A DNA stretch of 64,000 bases, taken from Gammaproteobacteria bacterium (lineage in GTDB: Bacteria > Pseudomonadota > Gammaproteobacteria > Competibacterales > Competibacteraceae). Position numbers and translations under genes: made by a program. The notes below the pieces were generated by a model. That model had not been told where the DNA came from. It saw only the letters and a program-made list of their open reading frames with translations, and ran no database searches. This document shows positions 34,458-45,500 of this stretch, in pieces. How positions within the stretch are numbered: the first letter of the stretch is position 1; every line of letters begins with the position of its first letter. The DNA is taken from positions 613,341 through 677,340 of the forward strand of contig JACKNC010000003.1 in NCBI GenBank assembly GCA_024235095.1, written 5' to 3'.

Positions 34458-34851
34458 ATGAACATTCGCCTGCGAGACGATCTGCCCTTTGTTGAGGTCA
34501 CTCTGGATCACCAGAATCCGCTGCGCCGGATTCGCGGCGTGGGCGGCTCCGAATTTGTGTTCATCAAAACGCTGGATCGTTTGACCGTCGGCGCATTATC
34601 GGCGTCGGCCTTTACGGTCGAAGTCGGCGCACTCGATTACGGGTAACCGTTCAGTCCCCCTCTTTGGCAAAGGGGGGTGAGGGGGGATTTTGGCCCCGTC
34701 GCCCGTGCGCAATCCCCCCCCGGCCCCCCTTTTTCAAAGGGGGGAGGTGAACGCTTACGATTACGGTTTCTCCCTGCAGGGCATTCTCGGTATGGATTTT
34801 TTGCGGCACACCAAAGCCCTCATTAATCTCGATGCCTTGACTCTGACCTAA
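34458..34851 (+). pseudogene. Retropepsin-like aspartyl protease family gene interrupted by a MITE
   Basis: MNIRLRDDLPFVEVTLDHQN opens the frame at 34458. RIRGVGGSEFVFIKTLDRLTVG and FTVEVGALDYG follow, then the MITE. After it DYGFSLQGILGMDFLRHTKALINLD continues; ILGMDFL is the C-terminal hallmark of this family. Removing the MITE and one 8-bp duplication restores GALDYGFSLQG. The DTG catalytic segment expected after TLDHQ is absent, so an internal deletion had already disabled the gene (inference). Confidence 0.75.
34643..34758. repeat. GC-rich palindromic MITE, complete copy with 8-bp target duplication
   Basis: 116 bp from GTAACCGTTCAG to GTGAACGCTTAC, flanked by GATTACGG on both sides (34635-34642, 34759-34766). 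GTAA-type ends and 8-bp duplications are hallmarks of IS66-family elements, which suggests an IS66-type transposase mobilised it (inference). No such transposase is in the window. Confidence 0.92.
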
Positions 34852-34897
34852 AGATACAATCCTTCCTTGCAGAAATATCCACCGAGGGACCCCGCCC

Positions 34898-36448
34898 ATG
34901 CCCGACACCCGCCGCAAACTGCCGATCGGCATTCAGACCTTTGCCCAAATCATCAGCGAAGGCTACTACTACGTAGATAAGACGCCGTTGGCTTGGCGTC
35001 TCGCTGAAAACGGCAAGTATTACTTCCTTTCCCGTCCGCGCCGCTTTGGCAAAAGCCTGTTTCTCGATACCTTGAAGGAACTGTTCGAGGGTAATGAACC
35101 TTTGTTCCGGGGTCTGTACATCCATGACCGCTGGGACTGGTCGATTCGACACCCGGTCATTCGTCTGAGCTTCGGCGGGGGCGTGCTGAAATCGCCGCAG
35201 CATTTGCAGGAATCCCTGCATCGTCAACTGGACGAACAGGAGCGCTGGCATGAACTCCCCGCGCGCTATCCCGACTTGCGCAGTCGTTTCCATGACGTGA
35301 TCGCGCGCCGCTGCGAACAAACCGGGCAACGGGCCGTCATCCTGGTCGATGAATACGACAAGCCGATTCTCGACAATCTCACGAACCGCGAAACCGCCCT
35401 GGCCATGCGCGAAGGCTTGAAAGACATTTATAGTGTGATCAAGGATTCCGACGCTTCGATCCGTCTGGCTTTTCTCACCGGCGTCTCCAAATTCAGCAAG
35501 GTGAGTCTGTTTTCCGGGTTGAACAACCTCAATGACCTGACGGTGGATCCCCAGTACTCCGCCATTTGCGGCTACACAGAAACCGACGTGGATACGGTGT
35601 TTGCGCCAGAGTTGAACGGGCTGGATCGGGATGAAATCCGGTCTTGGTACAACGGCTATCACTGGCTGGGCGAATCAGTCTATAACCCCTTTGATCTGCT
35701 GCTCCTGTTCGACAAGCGCCAGTTCCGCCCGTGGTGGTTCGAGACCGGCACACCCTCCTTTCTGATTCAATTGCTCACTGAACGGCAAACCTGGTTGCCG
35801 ATGCTCGGGCAACTGGAATCGGACGCCGAATTACTGGCTACCTTTGACGTGGACGACATGCCCACCGAGGCGTTGCTGTTCCAAACCGGCTATCTGACGA
35901 TTGACCGGGAGGAACTATTAGGCAGCACCTATTTCTACCGCCTGCGCTTCCCCAATCACGAGGTCTATCAAAGCACCTACAACAGTTTGTTACGGGCGTG
36001 GACCGCCAACCCCCAAGCCGAGGTGCGCAACCGGAAAACCCTGTACCGCTTGCTTCAGGCGGGCGACCTGATGGGATTAAAAGACCTGTTTCAGGCGTTC
36101 TTTGCCACCATCCCGCATCAGTGGTGCGACAACAACCCGATCAGCCGTTACGAAGGCTACTATGCCAGCGTGTTTTACACCTACTTCGCCGCGCTCGGAC
36201 TGGACATCATCCTGGAAGATGCCACCAATCACGGACGGATTGACATGACCGTGCGCTTTGAGGGACAGATTTATCTGTTTGAGTTCAAAGTCGTGGAGTT
36301 GACCGCCCAGGGGAGCGCTTTGCAACAGCTCAAGGACAAAGGTTATGCCGAGAAATACCGGGCGCCCAGTCAACCGATTCATTTGATCGGCGTGGAGTTC
36401 AGCCGCGAAAGTCGCAATATCGTCGGGTTTGCGGTCGAGGCGGCGTGA
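34898..36448 (+). CDS. AAA-ATPase-like / PD-(D/E)XK nuclease protein (DUF1703 type)
   Basis: 516 residues. N-terminal ATPase-like part: YYYVDKT, FLSRPRRFGKSLFLDTL (P-loop variant) and AVILVDEYDKPI (Walker B). The C-terminal nuclease part has GRIDMTVRFEGQIYLFEFKVVE (D..ExK) followed by GYAEKYR. This is the family often annotated 'AAA family ATPase / PD-(D/E)XK nuclease superfamily' and found in many copies in mobile-rich genomes; function unknown, possibly defence or recombination. Complete and apparently intact. Confidence 0.88.
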   Translation: MPDTRRKLPIGIQTFAQIISEGYYYVDKTPLAWRLAENGKYYFLSRPRRFGKSLFLDTLKELFEGNEPLFRGLYIHDRWDWSIRHPVIRLSFGGGVLKSPQHLQESLHRQLDEQERWHELPARYPDLRSRFHDVIARRCEQTGQRAVILVDEYDKPILDNLTNRETALAMREGLKDIYSVIKDSDASIRLAFLTGVSKFSKVSLFSGLNNLNDLTVDPQYSAICGYTETDVDTVFAPELNGLDRDEIRSWYNGYHWLGESVYNPFDLLLLFDKRQFRPWWFETGTPSFLIQLLTERQTWLPMLGQLESDAELLATFDVDDMPTEALLFQTGYLTIDREELLGSTYFYRLRFPNHEVYQSTYNSLLRAWTANPQAEVRNRKTLYRLLQAGDLMGLKDLFQAFFATIPHQWCDNNPISRYEGYYASVFYTYFAALGLDIILEDATNHGRIDMTVRFEGQIYLFEFKVVELTAQGSALQQLKDKGYAEKYRAPSQPIHLIGVEFSRESRNIVGFAVEAA

Positions 36449-36523
36449 CCATTCATCAACGGCGCAGGATGGCGATCCATTCGGCTGTTATAGTTATTAA
36501 AAACATAGCGCGTCTGCGAACTA

Positions 36524-39500
36524 ATGAACGAACAAACATTAACCGACAAGCAACGAACCGTTCTGCTGCTCAAGCAGATGCAAGCCAAGCTCGATGCGGC
36601 GGAACGCAAGGCTCGGGAACCGATTGCCGTCATTGGGATCGGTTGCCGGTTTCCCGGCGGCGCGGATTCCGCAGACGCCTTCTGGCAATTGCTGGAATCC
36701 GGAACCGACGCCATTACCGAAGCGCCGCCGGAACGCTGGGACGTTGACGCCTGGTACGACCCGGACCCGGACGCGCCGGGCAAAATGAATACCCGCTGGG
36801 GCGGTTTCCTGCGCGATATCGACCGCTTCGACGCCGAATTCTTCGGCATTTCCCCACGCGAAGCGGTCTCCATGGACCCACAACAACGGCTGACGCTGGA
36901 AGTGGCCTGGGAAGCGCTGGAACACGCTGGCATTCCTCCGCTCGCCTTGAGCGGCAGCCGCACTGGCGTGTTTCTTGGCATTTGCACCAGCGACTATGCC
37001 CGACTCGGCGAAGCCGTCAGCGATAGCAGCGCGCTGGATACCTACTCCGCCACCGGCGGTGCTTGCGGCGTCGCCGCCGGTCGCCTGTCTTACACCTTGG
37101 GCTTGCAGGGTCCCAGCCTGGTGGTCGATACCGCCTGTTCCTCCTCGCTGGTCGCTACCCACTTGGCAGTGCAAAGCTTGCGCCTCGAAGAATGCCGGTT
37201 GGCGCTGGCTGGCGGCGTGAACCTCGTCCTGCTGCCTGACGGAACCGTGTCTCTGTCGCGCCTGCGGATGATGGCCCCCGATGGACGTTGCAAGGCGTTT
37301 GACGCCGCCGCCGATGGCTTCGTGCGGGGCGAAGGTTGCGGTATTATCGTTCTGAAACGCCTGGCGGATGCTTTAACCGATGGCGACCGGGTGCTGGCGG
37401 TGATTCGCGGGTCGGCGGTGAATCAGGATGGCCGTTCTGCCGGTTTGACCGCGCCCAATGGCTTGGCCCAGGAAGCGGTGGTGCGCGATGCTTTGACCAA
37501 TGCCGGTCTGAAGCCGGCGGAAGTCGCTTATGTCGAAGCGCACGGCACCGGCACCGCGCTCGGCGACCCTATCGAAATGAATGCGCTGGCGCAGGTAATG
37601 GCGGCTCATCGCACCCAGCCGTTGCACGTCGGTTCGGTCAAGACCAACCTCGGTCACCTGGAAGCCGCCGCAGGCATTGCCGGTCTGATCAAGACAGTGG
37701 AAGCGTTGCGTCATGGCCGCATCCCGCCCAGCCTGTATTTTCGCCAGTTGAACCCCCACATTCGGCCTGGCGACTGCCCTATCCAAATACCGGCAACGCC
37801 TGTCGATCTGCCTGCGGATTGCCGACGGATTGCGGGCGTTAGCTCTTTTGGGTTCTCTGGAACTAATGCTCACCTGGTGCTGGAGGGACCACCGGCGCCG
37901 GTTCGCCTTTCGCCTTTCGCTTTTCATCTTTCGCCTCGCGCTTTTGAGGTCTTGCCACTGTCCGCCCGTGATGCGAAAGCGTTGGACGCGCTCCGCGAGC
38001 GCATGAGTCATGCGGCAGCATTGGATGATTACCCCAATGCCTGTTTCACCGCTGGTGTGGGGCGCAGTCACATGGAATGCCGTTTGGCTGTGGTCGCTGC
38101 GGATGGGCGTGAGGCGCGGGAGCAGCTGACTCGTCCGGCAACGGGGCATATCGTTACGGGGCGACCGCGCATCGCATTCCTGTTTACCGGCCAAGGCAGC
38201 CAATTTTCCGGTATGGGCTGCGGACTGTACGAAACCGAGCCGGTGTTTCGTGAAACGCTTGATCATTGCGCGACAGTGTTGGACCCGCTACTGGGCCGGT
38301 CACTGACCGATCTCTTATTCTCTGGCGGTTCCGACCTGGATCGCACCGAATTTGCGCAACCGGCGCTATTGGCCTACGAGATCGCCATGACCGCATTGTG
38401 GCGGAGCTGGGGCGTGGAGCCGGACGCCTTGCTGGGTCACAGTCTTGGCGAATATGCGGCGGCGGTCGTCGCGGAAGCGGCAACGCTGGATGAGGTATTA
38501 CGGCTGGTCGCCCAGCGCGGCCAGTTGATGCAGGCGCTACCCGCAGGCGGCGCAATGGCTGCAGTCATGGCCGATGCGTCGCGTCTGACTTCATTGTTGA
38601 ATGCTGATCCACGATTAGCGCTGGCGGCGGACAACGGCCCGAACGCAGCCACTCTTTCCGGCCCGGAAACCGCCGTGGAAGCGGCGCGCGCCACGCTGGA
38701 CGCGCAAGATATTGTCAGCCGCCGACTAGCGGTGAGCCATGCTTTCCATTCTTCGCTGCTGGACCCGATGCTCGATGCTCTGGAACATGCAGCGACTCGG
38801 GTGAATTGGCGGAGGCCGCGCCTGCCGGTCATCGGAAATCTTACCGGTGGGAAAATCGAGCATTTCGACGCCGACTACTGGCGTCGTCACAGTCGGCAAC
38901 CGGTCGCCTTCGCCGCTGGCGTCCGGCAACTGGCGGCGCTTGACTGTGAAGCGTTTCTGGAAGTTGGTCCACAAGCCGTATTACTAAGCCTGGGCCGGAG
39001 TTGTATAAAAGGCGGTGAATGGCTTGCTTCGGCCCGCCGCGATGACGACCGCGCCCTGATGGCGGCGCTGGGCCGGTTGTTTGAACTCGGCGTCAACATT
39101 AACTGGCGCGCGGTTCACGCTGGGCGTGATCGACGCCTGATCACCTTGCCGAGTTACCCTTTTCAGCGTCGCCGTTACTGGCGGGCCACTAAGAAGACGA
39201 CGGGGGACGATGCCGCCGCAATCCATCCCTTACTGGGCGAACGGCTGGATTTAGCCGATGGTTCGGTGGTTTTCCACAGCCGTCTGCCTGCACCCGGCGC
39301 CGCTTATCTCATGGAACATCGGGTTGGCGGTCAACCGATGGTTCCCGCCGCCGCCTGGCTGGAAGCTGGCGCTCATGCCGCCATGCGTTGTGGCCATGCC
39401 CCGGCGCTGGCGGCGATCCGCTTTGAAGCGCCATTGATTCTCGATGTCCCTCATGAAATCCAGATCGTGTTGAACGATGCTGAAATTCGCATCCATAGCC

Positions 39501-42500
39501 GACCGCTTGACCAGGAGACTTCCTGGACCCGCCATTTTTCAGCGCAATGGGCCGAAATCCAGTCCCCTCCTTTGGCAAAGGGGGGTGAGGGGGGATTTTG
39601 GCCCCGTCGCCCGTGCGGAATCCCCCCCGGCCCCCCTTTTTCAAAGGGGGGAGGTGAACGCTTACCAACGGACGTTCCACCCGAGCCGGTTCAATCGGAG
39701 CAATGCCCGGAATCGGTTGATCCCACCGCGCTCTATGCCTGGCTGACGGCTGGCGGTTTGGAATACGGCCCGGTTTTTCGCCGCATCGCTGCCGCCTGGC
39801 GCGGACCCAACATCGCAGTAACTCGTCTGATTCCCATAGAAGCCGCCGAATATCAACTCTATCCAGCGCTGTTGGACGCCGCCTTACAAACCCTGGCGGT
39901 AGCGACTTTCGAGCAGGGCGATGGCGTGATGCGCATTCCCGTCGAGTTGGAAAGCTTCCATTTGGAGGTTGCCAGCACTGAAGCCAGCGAGTGGTGGGCG
40001 CAGGTTCGCTTGCAGGGTGCGGGTGATGATCTGAGCGCCGATTTGCGGCTGGTCGATGCCGAAGGCCGCTTACGGGCCTGGGCGCGTGGCCTGCGGCTGG
40101 CGCGTCAGGCTGGTGATGAACCGTGGCGTCATTGGTTATTGGAGCCGGTCTGGCGCGCTAGGCCGCTGCCGTTAGCACCCGCTGAAATCATTGAACAATT
40201 GGCGGCGAACCTCCCGGCGGCGCTCGCTGCCCCGGAATTGATGGCCTTAACCGGCCTGGGTGAACGACTCGATGCAGTGGCGGCGTCCTATGCGGCCCAG
40301 GCGCTGACTTCCCTGCCGCACGAAGCGGTTGCGCCGCGTCATCTTGCCCTCTATGACCGGCTGGCCAGTATTCACCTATCCAAAATCCCCCCTGACCCCC
40401 CTTTGTTAAAGGGGGGAACTGTGGATACTCCTTTATCAAAGAGGGGAACTGTGGATATTCCTTTATCAAAGAGGGGAACTGTGGATACTCCTTTGTTAAA
40501 GGGGGGAACTACAGACACTACCCCCCCCTTTGAAAAAGGGGGGCCGGGGGGGATTTTGGACGCACTGGCTGCCGAGTATCCGCGCAGCGCTACGGAAATC
40601 GCCCTGCTGCGGCGTTGCGGCCAAGCGCTAACTGAAGTGTTGCGCGGCCAGCAAGACCCGTTGCCGCTATTGTTCCCCGAACGGGAAGCAGGCAATGTTT
40701 ACCGTGATTCCCCGGTTTCGCGGTTATTGAACCGATGCATCGAAGATGCCGTTCTCGCCGCGCTGCCGGTTGATGGGCCGTTGCGCCTCCTGGAAGCAGG
40801 TGCGGGCACTGGCGGGACCACTGACGGTCTGTTGCCCCGGTTGCCGACGGAACGCATGGCTGAATACGCCTTTACCGACATCGCGCCTAGCCTGTTAGCT
40901 CAGGCGCGCGAACGCTACGCCGATTATCCGTGGCTCGAACCTCGACGGCTGGACCTGGACGCTGACCCCGAGAAGCAGGGTTTCCAGGCCGGATGCTACC
41001 ATCTGATCCTCGCCGCCAACGTTATTCACGCCACCGCCGACCTGCGCCAGACTTTTGCTCGATTGCATCGGTTGCTGGTTCCTGGCGGCTATCTGGCGCT
41101 GTTGGAAGGCGCTGGCCCTCAAGGCTGGATCGACCTGGTTTTTGGTCTGACCGAAGGCTGGTGGCGGTTCACCGACCGGGATTTACGTCCAGAATATCCG
41201 TTGCTTGATCGTCAAGGTTGGCTGGCGGTTCTTGAAGACGCGGGTTTTGCAGCCGCTTTACTGCCGACCGATTCAGCAGGATTGCTGGCGCGTCAGGTGA
41301 TACTCGTGGCGCGTCAGCAGCCTGTGCGCATCGGCTCCTGGCGGCTGCTGGGCGACAATGACCCGGTGACTCAGGCGCTGTTCAAACAACTGAGCGACGC
41401 AGGACAGACCGTGACTCGCATCGCGGCTGACGATCCGCTGCTAACTGATGCTGAAGAACTCTCCCCTTTGCAAAAGGGGGGCCGGGGGGGATTTCGCATC
41501 GACGACGGGGTCGCAATTCCCCCTAACCCCTCTTTGCAAAAGGAAGGGATTGAATGGATACCTGGGGAAATATGCATTTACACCGGCGCATTAGCGATTG
41601 CCGAAGCAGATAGTCTGGATCAACTCTGGTTCAGCCAGCGTCAAATGCTGGAACCATTGCGTCGGCTGGCAGTGGAGCTGGTTGACCGTGGCGTGCAGTT
41701 GGTGGTTGTAACGCGCGGCACATTGGGAGCCGCGCCGGAACAGGCAACCGTCTGGGGACTGGCCCGCGCCATTGCTCAGGAACTACCGGAGCTGGCGACG
41801 CTACGCATGGACCTGGACCCGACGCTGCGTCCGGAAAACGCTGCCGCCAGCATCATCCACGAGCTGCAATCTGGCGCTGGCGAAGATCAGATCGCCCTGA
41901 CCGCCGATGGTCAACGCCAGGTCGCCCGGTTGATTCGCCGGGAACCTGAAGCCGTCGCCCTCTCCACGCTGGATACCAAGGCCAGTTACTTGATTACCGG
42001 CGGCCTGGGCGGTCTGGGTTTGCGCAGCGCTCAATGGCTGGCGGAACGTGGCGCACGGCAAATCATTCTGATGGGGCGTTCCGCACCCTCGACTGAGGCG
42101 CAGGCCGTTATCGCCGCCTTGGAAACCAGCGGTGTTCGCGTGATGATCGCCCAGGGCAACGTGGCGCGTGAAACCGATATCCGCGCGGCGCTGGCTCTCG
42201 CTCCGGGACGGCTGGCCGGGGTAATTCATGCCGCTGGCGCGCTTGACGATGGCGGGTTGGCGCAACTCGATTGGCCGCGTTTCGAGCGAGTGCTGGCCGC
42301 CAAATTGGCCGGAGCCTGGCTGCTGCACCGATTGACCGAAAACCTGGATTTCTTTCTACTGTATTCATCAGCCGTTGGACTCATTGGCGCACGCGGTCAA
42401 GCCAATCACGTTGCGGCTAACGCCTTCCTGGATGCGCTGGCCGCTCATCGCCGCGCTTGTGGACAACCTGCTGTCAGCCTGGCGTGGGGCGCATGGAGTG

Positions 42501-45500
42501 ACATTGGTTCGGCCACAGACCCGGCGCTGGCGGAACGTCTGCGAAGCGCCGGAATAGATTTGATTCCGCCGGAACAGGGCGTCCGGGCGCTGGAATGGGC
42601 GCTGGCGAACGGCCCGGCTTGCATCGGCGTGTTACCCGTGCGCTGGACATCTTTCGCCCAAGCCCTTGGCGAACGGATTCCGCCGGTGTTACAGGATGTA
42701 ATAGGGCAACCGCGCATTGACCGGAGACCGTCGGTTCATTCGCCCATCGCCACCCAGAAGGAACCGCCGAAGCACGTCATTGACACCGTGCTGATCGAAG
42801 CGGCGGCCGTATTGGCTGCCGAGGGACCGGAATCTCTCGACCCAAACCGTAACCTATTCGACCTGGGTCTCGATTCGTTGATGGCGGTGGAGCTGCGTAA
42901 CCGGTTGCAGAAACGCCTGGATCGAAAACTGCCGTCCACCTTGTTGTTCGATCATCCGACCTCGGCGGCTCTGGCGAAATTCCTTGGCGATGCCCCGGAT
43001 GCAGCGATCGAGCGCAACCCGGTAACGACGCTGGAACGCGGCGTGGAACCGATTGCCATCATCGGCATGGCCTGCCGTTTTCCCGGCGGCGCGGACAACC
43101 CGGAGCGGTTCTGGGAATTGTTGTGCGCCGGTTTCGACGCCGTTAGCGAATTCTCTACCGACCGTTGGGACGCCGAGGCTACGCACGGCGCGACGACCCG
43201 TTGGGGGGCGTTTTTATCGAATGTCGATCAGTTCGACGCCGCCTTTTTCCGCATTGCTCCGCGTGAGGCGGCGTCGATGGACCCTCAACAGCGTCTGTTG
43301 CTGGAAACCGCTTGGCACGCCCTGGAACGCGCCGGTCAGGCGCCCGACCGGTTGGCAGGCAGTCCCACCGGCGTGTTCGTCGGCCTGTGCAATTATGATT
43401 ATTCACAGATCGCTGCGGCCAATGGACGCATCGACGCCTGGTCCGGCACCGGCGGTGCGCCCAGCATCGTCGCCGGACGGTTGGCCTACGTGCTGGGACT
43501 GGAAGGCCCGGCGATGGTGGTCGACACCGCCTGCTCGTCATCGCTGGTCACGGTGCATCTGGCCTGCCGCGCGCTGCTGGCGGACGATTGCCGCTTAGCG
43601 CTGGCTGGCGGCGTGAATCTAATCCTGGCCCCGGCCTCCACGCTAGCCCTGTCGGAATTACAGATGATGGCCCCGGATGGCCGTTGCAAGGCGTTTGACG
43701 CCCAGGCCAACGGTTTCGTGCGCGGCGAAGGTTGCGGATTGGTGGTGTTGAAGCGGTTGTCCGACGCCCAGGCCGATGGCGATCCGATTCTGGCGGTCAT
43801 TCGCGGCAGCAGCGTTAACCAGGACGGCCGCTCGTCCAGTCTGACTGCCCCCAATGGTCGCGCCCAGGAAGCGGTGATTCGTGGAGCGTTAACCCGCGCT
43901 GGCCTGGAACCTGCGCGCATCGGCTATGTCGAGACCCACGGCACCGGCACGGCGCTTGGCGATCCGATTGAAATTCACGCGTTGAAGGCGATCTTTGCCC
44001 CTAGCCGCCCACCGGATACGCCGCTGGTCATTGGCGCGGTCAAGTCCAATATCGGTCACTTGGAAGCGGCTGCCGGTATTGCGGGCCTGATCAAAACCGT
44101 ATTGGCGCTGCGCGCGGGCGTGATCCCGCCGAACCAGCATTTCCATACGCTGAATCCGCATATCGCCCTGGACAGCTTCCCGATGATCCTGCCGACTGCT
44201 TGTCAACCTTGGCCAGTGACCGATGGCCCGCGCGCCGCTGGCGTGAGTTCGTTCGGCTTTAGCGGCACCAACGCTCATCTAGTGCTGGAGGAAGCGCCAG
44301 ACCGTGGACCGTGGACCGTGGACCGTGATCAGCCGCTCACGCCTCACCTGCTGGCAATCTCCGGCGCGACGGCCAGCGCCGCCCGAACTTTGGCCAATGC
44401 CTGCGCGGATTGCCTGATCGCGCCTGACGCGCCAACGCTTGGCGATCTGGCGCATACCCTGCTGGCCGGACGGGCGCAGTTGGCTTATCGGATGGCCGTG
44501 GTCGCCGATGATCCGCATGAAGCGGCGACGGCGCTGCGCACCGCTATCCCGACCCTCGCCCCGTTGCAACCGCCTGATTCAGACCTTCAGCCATTGCCTC
44601 CAACGCCCCGGAATTCGGCGGAAAGACGAACCAGGCTGCAATCTCTGGCGCAACGGTTCATGGCAGGCATCGCGCTTGACGGACCATCGATCACCGGCGG
44701 GCGCGGCTATCGGATCGTGCTTGCGCCGGTCTATCCCTTCGAGCGGCAACGTTATTGGGTGACGGATCAACCGACCAAAATCCCCCCTAACCCCTCTTTG
44801 CCAAAGGGGGAAACTGAACGATTACAGGGCGTTCATCCATTGCTCGGCCATCGCCAGCGTGGCCCTGGCTCAACGCGCCGTTTTGCCAATCGCCTGACGC
44901 TCGATGATCAACCCTGGCTGGCGGATCATGCAGTAGGGGGAGAACCAGTTCTGCCTGCGGCGGCGCTGCTGGAGATGGTAGCGGCCACCGCGCCCGCCGA
45001 TGCGCCGCTAGTGCTGAAACACATCCATTTCCGGGAGTTGTTGCGCCTGGATGAACCGAGACTGATGCAAACCGAACGGGATCAAACCGGTTTTGCCATT
45101 CACGCCTCGCCGGTCGCAACCGATGACTGGTCGCGGGTGGCCGATGGTCAGATCGGTTCAACCACGGTTCCGGCAACAACCCTTCCCTCCCTGGACGCAT
45201 TACGCCAGCGCTGTCGGCAGACGGTTGACCTTGAAGCATTCTACGACGCTTTCACCGCGCAGGGATTGAGCTATGGCCCGGCCTTCCGTTCAATTGTCGA
45301 GCTCTATCAGGGCGCTGGCGAAGCGTTAGCCCGGTTGGTGCTGCCGGATGATCTCGATGAAACCGGAATGCGTCTGCATCCCTCCCTGTTGGATAGCGCA
45401 TTCCAAAGTCTGGGAGCGGCGACCGAATCCACTTCAGGGGATGCGCATTACCTGCCGGCGGAACTGGAGCGGTTTATCTGGACGGGCGCGCCAGCGCCGC

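Noticed and set aside
40382..40555. Regularly spaced repeats in PKS2 as a CRISPR-like array
   Set aside because: They are in-frame tandem copies derived from the palindromic MITE, with no unique spacers.
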